The translations under genes were made by a program, and so were the position numbers. From assembly GCF_000767465.1 (NCBI RefSeq), contig NZ_CP009291.1, forward strand, positions 1,186,001-1,250,000: 64,000 nucleotides of DNA, in the 5' to 3' direction. Within the stretch, counting starts at the first letter, position 1. Every line of letters begins with the position of its first letter. The notes beneath the pieces are model-generated. The model did not search any database, was not told the origin of the DNA, and saw only the letters and a list, made by a program, of their open reading frames with translations. Origin of the DNA: Novosphingobium pentaromativorans US6-1. Its GTDB lineage: Bacteria > Pseudomonadota > Alphaproteobacteria > Sphingomonadales > Sphingomonadaceae. This document shows positions 1 through 7,657 of the stretch, piece after piece.

Positions 1-509
1 TCATGCTGAACGGCGGCGACCCCGACGATGCCGAAGCCGCCCTTGCCGCCTGCGCCTTCCCCGACAGCCTGCTCGACGATCCCGAACTGCGCTCCGAAGC
101 GACCGGGGGCCTTGCAAGCCGCGTTTCGATCCACCCACCGGTGCGCAGCGCGCTCTACGAACGCCAGCGCGCCTTCGCCCTGCAGCAGGGCGGCGCGGTG
201 CTCGACGGCCGCGACATCGGCACCGTCATCGCCCCCGAGGCGGACGCCAAGCTGTTCATCGACGCCTCGGTCGAAGCCCGCGCCCAGCGCCGCTTCCTCG
301 AAATGCAGGACCAGGGACGCGAGGTCTCGCTGGAGGCCATTGCCACCGACCTTGCCGCGCGCGACGAGCGTGACCGCAATCGCGCGGATTCGCCGCTCGT
401 GGCGGCGAATGACGCAGTGCTGATCGACACATCCAGCCTGCGCCGCGAAGAGGCCATCGCCGCTGCCATCGCCGCCGTCGATGCGGCCATGGATCGCGCC
501 CACGCCTGA
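1..509 (+). CDS. cmk: Cytidylate kinase, 5'-truncated by window edge
   Basis: This is the last 168 residues of a (d)CMP kinase, which phosphorylates CMP/dCMP with ATP in the cytoplasm. The GRDIGTVIAPEADAKLFIDA segment is the family's characteristic core, and the RRFLEMQ and RDERDRNRADSPL segments match the lid and the conserved Arg/Asp region that binds nucleotide. The family is usually 210-225 residues, so about 45-55 N-terminal residues, including the P-loop, lie left of the window. The cmk-rpsA order is common in proteobacteria. The first ATG at position 3 is internal, not the true start. Confidence 0.93.
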   Translation, partial: MLNGGDPDDAEAALAACAFPDSLLDDPELRSEATGGLASRVSIHPPVRSALYERQRAFALQQGGAVLDGRDIGTVIAPEADAKLFIDASVEARAQRRFLEMQDQGREVSLEAIATDLAARDERDRNRADSPLVAANDAVLIDTSSLRREEAIAAAIAAVDAAMDRAHA

Positions 510-730
510 AGGCCGCGCAAGGCCCCATTTCCCTTGCATTTTGCTCCCCCGGGGCGTAGTGGCCGCCGGTCCGATGGGTCCCTGCGACCTTGAGGACGCC
601 GTGACCGGCATTCGGCCGCCGCGGCAGTTCGGCCCTTTGGCCCGGTCATCGCATGGGGCGATGAGCGGAGAAAAGACCGGCGGATTCAACCGCCTGGCCG
701 GAAAAATCGTTGAACAGGAAAGACCTGATA

Positions 731-2434
731 ATGGCTACTTCTGCCAATCCGACTCGCGACGATTTCGCGAAAATGCTTGACGATCAGCTCGGCGGCGTCG
801 CCGATGACGGCTTCGAAGGCCGCGTCGTCAAGGGTACCATCACCGCCATCGAAAACGACAAGGCCGTCATCGACGTCGGTCTCAAGAGCGAAGGCCGCGT
901 GCCGCTGCGCGAATTCGCGCGCGGTGAAGCCGAGCACGGCCTGAAGGTCGGCGACGAAGTCGAAGTCTATGTCGACCGCGTCGAGAACGCCGAAGGCGAA
1001 GCGATGCTGTCGCGCGACCGCGCCCGCCGCGAAGCCGCATGGGACAAGCTCGAGAACGAATTCGGCGAAGGCAAGCGCGTCGAAGGCGTGATCTTCGGCC
1101 GCGTCAAGGGCGGCTTCACCGTCGACCTCGACGGCGCCGTGGCGTTCCTCCCCGGCTCGCAGGTCGACATCCGCCCCGTGCGCGACGTCACCCCGCTGAT
1201 GGACGTGCCCCAGCCCTTCCAGATCCTCAAGATGGACCGTCGCCGTGGCAACATCGTCGTGTCGCGCCGCGCCGTCCTCGAAGAAACCCGCGCCGAACAG
1301 CGCAGCGAGCTGATCGACAAGCTGAGCGAAGGCCAGGTCATCGACGGCGTCGTCAAGAACATCACCGACTACGGTGCGTTCGTTGACCTGGGCGGCATCG
1401 ACGGCCTGCTCCATGTCACCGACATGAGCTACAAGCGCGTCAACCACCCGAGCGAAGTGATCAACATCGGCGACACCGTCACCGTCCAGATCATCCGCAT
1501 CAACAGCGAAACGCAGCGCATCTCGCTGGGCATGAAGCAGCTCGAGAGCGATCCGTGGGAAGGCGCGGCCGCCAAGTACCCGGTCGGCGTGAAGTTGAGC
1601 GGCACCGTCACCAACATCACCGAATACGGCGCCTTCGTGGAACTGGAGCCGGGCATCGAGGGCCTCGTCCACGTGTCCGAAATGTCCTGGACCAAGAAGA
1701 ACGTCCACCCGGGCAAGATCGTTTCGACCTCGCAGGAAGTCGAAGTCATGGTGCTCGAGGTCGACTCCGACAAGCGCCGCATCTCGCTCGGCCTCAAGCA
1801 GGCTCAGCAGAACCCCTGGGAAGCCTTCGCCGAGAAGCACCCGGTCGGCTCGCAGGTCGAGGGCGAAGTCAAGAACGCCACCGAATTCGGCCTGTTCATC
1901 GGCCTGGACGGCGACGTCGACGGCATGGTCCACATGTCGGACATCGCATGGGGCATCTCGGGCGAGGACGCCCTGGCCCTGCACCGCAAGGGCGAGCAGG
2001 TCTCGGCCGTGGTTCTCGACGTCGACGTCGAGAAGGAACGCATCAGCCTCGGCATGAAGCAGCTTGAGCGCGGTGCTCCGGCCGCCGGCATCGCCGCTGC
2101 TGGCAGCACCCTGCGCCGCGGTGAAACCTGCACCGTCACCGTTCTCGAAGTCCGCGACGGCGGCCTGGAAGTCCAGGCTGGCGAAGATGGCGCCACCGGC
2201 TTCATCAAGCGTTCGGACCTCGGCCGCGACCGCGACGAACAGCGTCCGGACCGTTTCCAGGTCGGCCAGAAGGTCGATGCCATGGTCACCGGTTTCGACC
2301 GCTCGAAGAAGCCGAACTTCTCGATCAAGGCCCGTCAGCTGGCCGAAGAGAAGGAAGCGGTCGAGCAGTACGGTTCGTCGGACTCGGGTGCGTCGCTCGG
2401 CGACATCCTTGGCGAAGCGCTCAAGAATCGTTGA
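731..2434 (+). CDS. rpsA: 30S ribosomal protein S1
   Basis: 567 residues with six tandem S1 (OB-fold) repeats; the later ones carry the repeated TDYGAFVDL / TEYGAFVEL / TEFGLFIGL strands and the RISLGMKQL/RISLGLKQA ends. S1 holds mRNA on the 30S subunit during initiation. The ATG at 731 is chosen because AGGAAAG lies about 8 bases upstream and the protein then starts MATSANPTRDDF, as in alphaproteobacterial S1. The roughly 220-base gap after cmk probably holds its promoter and leader. An intrinsic terminator follows. A 640-codon open frame on the opposite strand is a GC-rich shadow. Confidence 0.97.
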   Translation: MATSANPTRDDFAKMLDDQLGGVADDGFEGRVVKGTITAIENDKAVIDVGLKSEGRVPLREFARGEAEHGLKVGDEVEVYVDRVENAEGEAMLSRDRARREAAWDKLENEFGEGKRVEGVIFGRVKGGFTVDLDGAVAFLPGSQVDIRPVRDVTPLMDVPQPFQILKMDRRRGNIVVSRRAVLEETRAEQRSELIDKLSEGQVIDGVVKNITDYGAFVDLGGIDGLLHVTDMSYKRVNHPSEVINIGDTVTVQIIRINSETQRISLGMKQLESDPWEGAAAKYPVGVKLSGTVTNITEYGAFVELEPGIEGLVHVSEMSWTKKNVHPGKIVSTSQEVEVMVLEVDSDKRRISLGLKQAQQNPWEAFAEKHPVGSQVEGEVKNATEFGLFIGLDGDVDGMVHMSDIAWGISGEDALALHRKGEQVSAVVLDVDVEKERISLGMKQLERGAPAAGIAAAGSTLRRGETCTVTVLEVRDGGLEVQAGEDGATGFIKRSDLGRDRDEQRPDRFQVGQKVDAMVTGFDRSKKPNFSIKARQLAEEKEAVEQYGSSDSGASLGDILGEALKNR

Positions 2435-2476
2435 TTCTCGGGCGTCCCGTCCGGGACACCGTAACCACATCACCAA

Positions 2477-2512
2477 GGGCCCGTCCGGAGCGATCCGGGC
2501 GGGCCTTTGCTT
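2477..2512 (+). terminator. Intrinsic terminator after rpsA
   Basis: A GC-rich stem (GGCCCGTCCGG pairing with CCGGGCGGGCC around an AGCGAT loop) is followed by TTTGCTTT, 43 bases beyond the rpsA stop. Confidence 0.8.
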
Positions 2513-2570
2513 TGTGCAGGGCTTCAGATTACGGACATCGTCGCTACATTGATCCGCAGGAGAGATCCCG

Positions 2571-3335
2571 ATGCTCGAAGTCCACCAGTTTCCCTGCCTG
2601 TCCGACAACTACGGCTTCCTGCTGCACGATCACGATAGTGAGGAAACCGTCTGCATCGACACGCCCGATGCCGACGAGTACCTGCGCCAGGCCGGCAAGA
2701 AGGGCTGGCAGATCACGCAGATCTGGAACACCCACTGGCACCCCGACCACGCCGGCGGCAACGAGACGATCAAGCGCGTCACCAATTGCTCGGTCACTGG
2801 CCCCAAGGCGGAAGCCGACAAGATCGCGGGGATCGACCGCATGGTCGGCCAAGGCGATGTCATCAGGATCGGGGACCGCAAGGCCTGCGTCATCGACGTC
2901 GGAGGCCACACGCTTGGCCACGTCGCATATCATCTGCCCGGTGCCCGGATGGCCTTCGTCGGCGATTCGGTGTTCGCCCTGGGATGCGGCCGCATGTTCG
3001 AAGGGACCCCGGAGCAGTTCTGGACCAGCCTCAAGCGGGTAAAGGCCCTGCCGGCTGAAACCATGCTCTACTGCGCACATGAGTACACTGCCGCCAACGC
3101 AAAGTTCGCGGTCCATGCCGATCCCGACAACGCCGAGCTTGCCGGCTATGTCGAAGAGATCCTGAAACACCGCGCCAACGATCAGCCCACTGTGCCGATG
3201 AAGCTGGAACGCGAGCTGGCGACCAATCCCTTCCTGCGCGCCGACAATCCCCGGGTGCAGGCCCGTTGGGGCGGCGGCGATGCCGTGGCCACCTTTGCGG
3301 CCCTCAGGCGCGCCAAGGACGATTTCAGGGGGTGA
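2571..3335 (+). CDS. gloB: Hydroxyacylglutathione hydrolase (glyoxalase II)
   Basis: 254 residues, the normal glyoxalase II length. It hydrolyses S-D-lactoylglutathione to D-lactate and glutathione, the second step of methylglyoxal detoxification. The metallo-beta-lactamase metal motif is THWHPDH near residue 53, followed by the GHTLGHVAYH His and the FVGDSVF Asp; the C-terminal domain has YCAHEYTAANAKFA and the NPFLR motif typical of GloB. The ATG at 2571 has GGAG 8-10 bases upstream. It stands alone between the rpsA terminator and a small conserved gene. Confidence 0.93.
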   Translation: MLEVHQFPCLSDNYGFLLHDHDSEETVCIDTPDADEYLRQAGKKGWQITQIWNTHWHPDHAGGNETIKRVTNCSVTGPKAEADKIAGIDRMVGQGDVIRIGDRKACVIDVGGHTLGHVAYHLPGARMAFVGDSVFALGCGRMFEGTPEQFWTSLKRVKALPAETMLYCAHEYTAANAKFAVHADPDNAELAGYVEEILKHRANDQPTVPMKLERELATNPFLRADNPRVQARWGGGDAVATFAALRRAKDDFRG

Positions 3336-3519
3336 TGCCGCCCCTTCGGGTTCGGCGCGCCTCCGGCAAGGCCAGGGGCATGTCAGCGCGCCGGGCCGCT
3401 TGCGGCAGCGATTAACGCTTCGCGCGGCCTGAATACCAATTTGAGACTACGCCATCTTGTCGCTTTCCTTGCTTTCGCTTGTTTGATCCAATCGGGAAAC
3501 AAGAAACAGGGAGGCGTAA

Positions 3520-3831
3520 ATGGCACGATCTTTACGCGTGTTGACCGATGAAGGAGAGCGGCTCCCCGAGCCCGCTACGTCGTTCGACGTGACCGCCGAG
3601 CTTGGCAAGCTGCTGGTAATGCTTCGCGAAGTCTGTCCACCCAATGCCGATGTCAGCTTCGACTTCGACGGGCAGCTCCACGTTCGAATCGATGTGCGGC
3701 AGGTCGAGGAAGTCCGCCTGATCCAGTCGCTCCTGCCCAGCGTCGGCGTGGGCCTGTTCGACAACATCAGCCATGGCCGTACACCGCACAGGCCATTCTA
3801 CCACCGCATCAGCGCCGTGGTGATCCACTAG
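3520..3831 (+). CDS. Small conserved protein of unknown function
   Basis: 103 residues, begins MARSLRVLTDEGERLPEP. There is no signal peptide, membrane segment or recognisable catalytic motif. The middle (LGKLLVMLREVCPPNADVSFDFDGQLHVRIDVRQVEEV) looks like a compact alpha/beta fold. A GGAGG-type ribosome site (3511-3515) precedes the ATG by about 5 bases, and codon use resembles neighbouring genes, so it is probably expressed. The context (after gloB, facing the F0 operon) gives no functional hint. Confidence 0.7.
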   Translation: MARSLRVLTDEGERLPEPATSFDVTAELGKLLVMLREVCPPNADVSFDFDGQLHVRIDVRQVEEVRLIQSLLPSVGVGLFDNISHGRTPHRPFYHRISAVVIH

Positions 3832-3992
3832 GCTGGTGCGCGTATCCCGTTGGCTGTCCTCACCCCGATCTTGATCCGGAAGCCTGCCCGTTCGGGAAGA
3901 AGCAGCGGAAAAACAGAAGCCCCAACCAGTTCGGGGATAACGTGAGTGCCCAGCCGATAACGCGGCGAAACGGCCCGGGCACGGACAACAAA

Positions 3993-4026
3993 AAAGCCCC
4001 CGCGAAGGCAGGGGCTTTCTTGTTTT
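3993..4026. terminator. Bidirectional terminator, end of F0 ATP synthase operon
   Basis: Stem AAAGCCCC/GGGGCTTT around a CGCGAAGGCA loop, with A-runs on the left and a T-run on the right, so it can stop transcripts in both directions between the small + strand gene and atpF. Confidence 0.8.
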
Positions 4027-4044
4027 TAGATCGTGGAGCCGCGC

Positions 4045-4632
4045 TCAGATAGAGCCGATGGCCTGATCCACGAATGCCTTGTCGGCAGTGGCCGAATGGT
4101 TCGCCTTGATCAGTACCCGGGCCGAAGCGGCAGCAGCGGCAGCGGCCCGGTTCTGCAGATCGGTCACGGCAGCACGCTCGGCGGCACCGATCTTGTCCTG
4201 CGCCATCTTCTCGCGGCGCACGATCACATCGGCGGAGTCCTTCTCGGCCTTGGCGACGATCGCCTCGGCTTCGTGACGGGCGTGATCGATCATCGCCGCC
4301 GCGTCCTTTTCGGCGTTGGCGATCTTGTCGGCATACTCCTTGCGCAGGGCTTCCGCCTCTGCGCGAAGGACCTTGGCCTCTTCGAGCTGCGCCTTGATGT
4401 CGGCGATCCTGGAATCGAGGCCGCCGGCGATCATCCTGGGCAGTCCCTTCCACAGGGCGATCAGGATCAGCACGATCATTGCCGAGCTGACGACCGCAAC
4501 CGGCGGTGCAACGCCCAGCAGCAGAGGTTCGGCGTGGTGCTCCACGGCGGCGTGGGTGTCCTGGGCTCCGGTGACTTCAGCGGCCTCGTGGGCAAGGCCC
4601 TGCTCGACCGAGGGGGAGACGTTCTCAGCCAT
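4045..4632 (-). CDS. atpF: ATP synthase F0 subunit b
   Basis: 195 residues: a His/Glu-rich N-terminal tail, one transmembrane helix (about residues 45-62, VAVVSSAMIVLILIALW), then a long charged coiled coil (IKAQLEEAKVLRAEAEALRKEYA onward) typical of the peripheral stalk that links F0 to F1 delta. Its start overlaps the end of the b' gene by 8 bases, so translation is probably coupled. It is the last gene of the operon and is followed by a terminator. The two-copy b/b' arrangement is typical of alphaproteobacteria. Confidence 0.93.
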   Translation of the reverse strand: MAENVSPSVEQGLAHEAAEVTGAQDTHAAVEHHAEPLLLGVAPPVAVVSSAMIVLILIALWKGLPRMIAGGLDSRIADIKAQLEEAKVLRAEAEALRKEYADKIANAEKDAAAMIDHARHEAEAIVAKAEKDSADVIVRREKMAQDKIGAAERAAVTDLQNRAAAAAAASARVLIKANHSATADKAFVDQAIGSI

Positions 4633-5119
4633 GGACCAGGTTCTCCTTCACGGTCGCACGAACCGCGGCATCGTCGAGAGACAGGCCGGCGATGCGGCTG
4701 ACGATATCGCGGGTGGCGTCGGCGGCGACGTCCTCGATCTCGGCGGCAGCCGACTTGCGGGCCTCCGCGATACGGGCTTCGGCTTCGGCCAGCTTCGTGT
4801 CGATCACGGACTGGGCGGCGGCAAGACGCTGCTCGGTAGCGGCAGCGGCCTTGGTGCGGGCCTCGGCGATCAGGGCCTGAGCCTCGGCGCGATTGGTGTT
4901 CTCACGCACGCGCCATGCTTCCTCTTCCTCATTGGCCTGCTTGCGCGCGCGCTCTGCAGCGATGAGGTCGTCGGAAATCTGTTTGTCGCGCTGCGCAACC
5001 GTATCCATCACCTTCGGCACCATGCCCCGTCCGACGACGAAGAAGGTGAAACCGAAGAAGACCAGCAGCCAGAAGATCTGGCTGGAATAGGTCGCGGCTA
5101 GCTGTTCGATCTGAGGCAT
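4625..5119 (-). CDS. atpG: ATP synthase F0 subunit b'
   Basis: 164 residues. It opens MPQIEQLAATYSSQIFWLLVFFGFTFFVVG, the usual b' membrane anchor, followed by RGMVPKVMDTVAQRDKQISDDL and a long helical stalk. It pairs with subunit b as a heterodimeric peripheral stalk. It lies between atpE (100-base gap) and atpF (8-base overlap). The gene symbol varies in the literature (atpG, atpF2, atpX). Confidence 0.92.
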   Translation of the reverse strand: MPQIEQLAATYSSQIFWLLVFFGFTFFVVGRGMVPKVMDTVAQRDKQISDDLIAAERARKQANEEEEAWRVRENTNRAEAQALIAEARTKAAAATEQRLAAAQSVIDTKLAEAEARIAEARKSAAAEIEDVAADATRDIVSRIAGLSLDDAAVRATVKENLVHG

Positions 5120-5218
5120 TGGTCAGCCCTGTCTCGAGGTGGCCGGTAAAAAACTTGCCCCCGCGAGCCGGCCGCTTCACCAAAGGGCGTTGGCGGCCGG
5201 TGCGGGGTTTGCGCGCGA

Positions 5219-5443
5219 TCAGGCGAAGATCAGCAGCGCGGCAACAACGAACGAAAGCAGACCGAGAAGCTCGGCACCGGCGAAGCCGATGAAGAGACGG
5301 CCCTGCTGCGCGTCGGCAGCACCCGGGTTGCGCAGCGCGCCTTCGAGGAACTTGGCGAAAACGCTACCCACGCCGATCGAAGCGAGACCGCAACCGATAG
5401 CGGCGAGACCAGCACCAAGCAGCTTTGCAGCTTCTGCGTCCAT
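5219..5443 (-). CDS. atpE: ATP synthase F0 subunit c
   Basis: 74 residues forming two transmembrane helices with the polar loop ALRNPGAADAQQGR; the proton-carrying carboxylate is the Glu in GFAGAELLGLLSF. The glycine-rich first helix (LGAGLAAIGCGLASIGVG) is typical. The motif around the Glu looks like an H+-coupled rather than Na+-coupled ring. A good AAGGGAG ribosome site lies 8 bases before the ATG. Confidence 0.96.
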   Translation of the reverse strand: MDAEAAKLLGAGLAAIGCGLASIGVGSVFAKFLEGALRNPGAADAQQGRLFIGFAGAELLGLLSFVVAALLIFA

Positions 5444-5479
5444 TTCAAAAACTCCCTTTGGTAAACTTGAAGGATAAAA

Positions 5480-6265
5480 TCAGTGAAGGTTCTCTGCGTC
5501 GTTCAGATAGACGCAGGTGAGAAGAGCGAACACGTAGGCCTGGATGCCGGCCACGAGCAGTTCCAGCGCGCAGATGCCGACCATCAGCACGAAGCTGGGC
5601 AGACCGGCAATGGCGAACAGGCCGATGTTGGCGTTGCCCGAGCTGATCACGAAGCTCGAAAGCACTTCGAGCAGGACGTGGCCGGCCATCATGGCGACGA
5701 AAAGTCGCAGGCCAAGGCTGAACGGACGCACCAGGAACGAGATGAGTTCGACGAAGAAGATCGGAACAACCATCACCACGGGCGTGCCGTGCGGCACGAA
5801 GAGCGAGAAGAAGTGCAGCTTATGCTTCACGAAGCCGACGATGAGCACGATCGAGAACGACAGGATCGAGAGCACGCCGGTGGCCGAGAAGTGGCTGGTG
5901 AACGTGAAGGGATGCAGGCCGATCACACCGAGCGGCAGCAGGCCAAGGAAGTTGGCGAAGAGAATGAACATGAACAGCGAGAAGATGTACGGAACGTACT
6001 TCTTGCCGTTCGGGCCGACGTTGGCGGCCAGCATTCCATCGACGAAACCGGTGAAGGTCTCGACCGCCATCTGCCAGCGACCCGGCACGAGCTGGCGCTT
6101 GGCGCCGCCCGCAACGAAGATCAGCAGGGCGACGGTGGCGATAGCCATCCACAACGCACTGTTGGTAAAGGCGATGTTGTAACCCGCGATATTCCAGCCA
6201 TCCGAGCCGAACAACGGCTGGATGCTGAACTGATGCATCGGATCGACCTTCGCTTCGGCTGCCAC
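5480..6265 (-). CDS. atpB: ATP synthase F0 subunit a
   Basis: 261 residues from a GTG start at 6265, chosen because AGGGA lies 7 bases upstream and the protein then begins VAAEAKVDPMHQF, matching sphingomonad AtpB; an upstream TTG at 6322 would overlap atpI and has no such site. Five to six membrane helices. The essential Arg is in LVRPFSLGLRLFVAMMAGH, and the C-terminal helix ends YVFALLTCVYLNDAENLH. It forms the proton half-channels against the c ring. Confidence 0.94.
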   Translation of the reverse strand: MAAEAKVDPMHQFSIQPLFGSDGWNIAGYNIAFTNSALWMAIATVALLIFVAGGAKRQLVPGRWQMAVETFTGFVDGMLAANVGPNGKKYVPYIFSLFMFILFANFLGLLPLGVIGLHPFTFTSHFSATGVLSILSFSIVLIVGFVKHKLHFFSLFVPHGTPVVMVVPIFFVELISFLVRPFSLGLRLFVAMMAGHVLLEVLSSFVISSGNANIGLFAIAGLPSFVLMVGICALELLVAGIQAYVFALLTCVYLNDAENLH

Positions 6266-6318
6266 GCGAATTTCCCTGTCGCCAATGAACGACAGCGCCC
6301 TGTTCACCCCCCGTTGGG

Positions 6319-6639
6319 TCAATTCGGGCGCTGGTTCGAATTCCTTATAATATTTCTGAAGGCAACGAAGATTCCGAAGAACAACATCACCAACAGTCCC
6401 CAGGGCGAGGTCCCGGCAAAGTGATCAATCACCCAGCCAAGGAACAAGCCACCGGCAACACCTCCCAGCAAGTCGGCCAGGACGCGGTTTCCGGCGCGAT
6501 AGCTCGCATCCGATTCCGCGCCTCCAACCGGCTTGTGACGCTGCTCTTCCCGCTCACGAAGGGCCTTGAGCCTTTCGTCCAGCGAATCGATGCGGGCGTC
6601 CTCACCGACAGGGTCCCGTGCGTTTGGCTCGTCGCTCAT
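6319..6639 (-). CDS. atpI: ATP synthase-associated protein AtpI
   Basis: 106 residues: a charged N-terminal half (DERLKALREREEQRHK), then two transmembrane hairpins (LLGGVAGGLFLGWVIDHFAGTSPWGLLVMLFFGIFVAF), the AtpI/Gene1 layout. It is the first gene of the F0 operon and is thought to assist c-ring assembly or Mg2+ uptake. The operon promoter should lie in the 6640-6780 stretch upstream. Confidence 0.88.
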   Translation of the reverse strand: MSDEPNARDPVGEDARIDSLDERLKALREREEQRHKPVGGAESDASYRAGNRVLADLLGGVAGGLFLGWVIDHFAGTSPWGLLVMLFFGIFVAFRNIIRNSNQRPN

Positions 6640-6978
6640 GCCTTCCCCCTTCGTGTTTGCACTCTATCGTGCACTCAACCCGGTTCGATCGACACAATCA
6701 ACGGCTGCCCGCCGAGGGCGCCGCCCCCTTAGGGTGGGGGATTTGCCGAGTCAACCGTACCGCGCGTGGCACTCTTCAGTTGCAGACACAGTATCCACGC
6801 CCATCCGTGGGATGCGCGCAAGAAGCCTAGTACCAATTGCCGGTGCCGGAGCAATAGCGCATCGGCGATACACAGGGCATCGTTCAAGTGAAAAGGGGCC
6901 GCAAGGCGCGTTTGCCTTGCAGCCCCTTCACCAATTCGAATCACGAATTCCCGACCGGCCAGGCCGCCCGGAAAAGAA
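6640..6978. other. Intergenic stretch between atpI and ydbL
   Basis: About 340 bases without a convincing gene. The right end carries the terminator of the ydbH-ynbE-ydbL operon (6893-6928). The left part lies upstream of atpI and should contain the F0 operon promoter; I cannot pick out -35/-10 boxes with confidence. Short open frames here lack ribosome sites and homology. Confidence 0.5.
6893..6928 (-). terminator. Intrinsic terminator of the ydbH-ynbE-ydbL operon
   Basis: A 15-bp stem (AAGGGGCCGCAAGGC against GCCTTGCAGCCCCTT, one G-T pair) around a GCGTTT loop; read on the minus strand it ends in TTTT. It lies 51 bases past the ydbL stop. Confidence 0.85.
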
Positions 6979-7374
6979 TTACGGACAGCGCGGATCGCGA
7001 ACCGGTGCCCCGCCGTCGCGGGTCTTCCACGAGCCATCGGGCGCCTGATACTTTTCACCGGGCCTGGTTTCGAGAATCAGGCGGCACGCGGTCGCGAAGG
7101 CATATTCCTCGATCGTGCTCTTGCCTGCGGCCTTCTCGGTGTAGACGGCGCGGCGCTTGTTGTTGAGATCCTTGACCATGGCGCGAACGTCCGGCGAAGC
7201 ATTGCCGACCACGCCGAGGTAACCATCGGTCTGCTCACCCACCTGCCCCGCAGCGCGCGCGGCGGCGTAGGCCGGGTCGCGATTCTGGGCGAAAGCCGCG
7301 CTACCGGCGCCCAGCGCCAGCATGGCACCGGCGATGCCGAATGCGGCGACAGACTTGCGGAACAGACTTGCCAT
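6979..7374 (-). CDS. ydbL: YdbL family periplasmic protein (DUF1318)
   Basis: 131 residues with a signal peptide (MASLFRKSVAAFGIAGAMLALGAGSAAFA, cleavage after AFA). The mature part has the YdbL pattern: short residues near the start, GEQTDGYLGVVG, then MVKDLNNKRRAVYTEKAAGKSTIEE. It is the third gene of the ydbH-ynbE-ydbL set, which in E. coli acts in outer-membrane lipid homeostasis, with YdbL modulating the YdbH-YnbE bridge. Its ATG overlaps the ynbE stop (TGATG), so the two are translationally coupled. Confidence 0.85.
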   Translation of the reverse strand: MASLFRKSVAAFGIAGAMLALGAGSAAFAQNRDPAYAAARAAGQVGEQTDGYLGVVGNASPDVRAMVKDLNNKRRAVYTEKAAGKSTIEEYAFATACRLILETRPGEKYQAPDGSWKTRDGGAPVRDPRCP

Positions 7375-7586
7375 CAGAAAATCTCCGGGTTTTCGTCGAT
7401 CGTATTGGCTGCATCCGCCGCCAACTTGTAGATCACTTCCTGCCTGATGTTGATGTTCAGCTCGATCACGATCGGCTTGTCGGGCGCGGAAACATTGATG
7501 CGCCCCCCAAGCGCCGGGACCGTGCCCAACACCACCATCGCGGCGCATGCGGCGCGCCAGCCGGACCGGGGCCTACCCTGCTGCAT
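7374..7586 (-). CDS. ynbE: YnbE family protein lacking the expected lipobox cysteine
   Basis: 70 residues from the ATG at 7586, which has GAGGGGAG about 6 bases upstream. The core INVSAPDKPIVIELNINIRQ and the C-terminal NPEIF are the YnbE signature. YnbE is normally an outer-membrane lipoprotein that stacks with the C-terminus of YdbH to bridge the periplasm. The expected lipobox here reads ALGGR: residue 29 is Arg (CGC) where family members have Cys (TGC), a one-base difference. The only other Cys (residue 14) is in the wrong place for lipidation. See findings. Confidence 0.82.
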   Translation of the reverse strand: MQQGRPRSGWRAACAAMVVLGTVPALGGRINVSAPDKPIVIELNINIRQEVIYKLAADAANTIDENPEIF

Positions 7587-7657
7587 CGTCAACTCCCCTC
7601 GGCCGAACATGGCGGGGTATGTTGCAGCCGGAACGCTTCCGGTCAATTCGCAGGATT

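Noticed and set aside
686..2608. A 640-codon open frame opposite rpsA
   Set aside because: It is antisense to a certain gene, has no ribosome site, and its composition is what GC-rich codon bias produces on the other strand.
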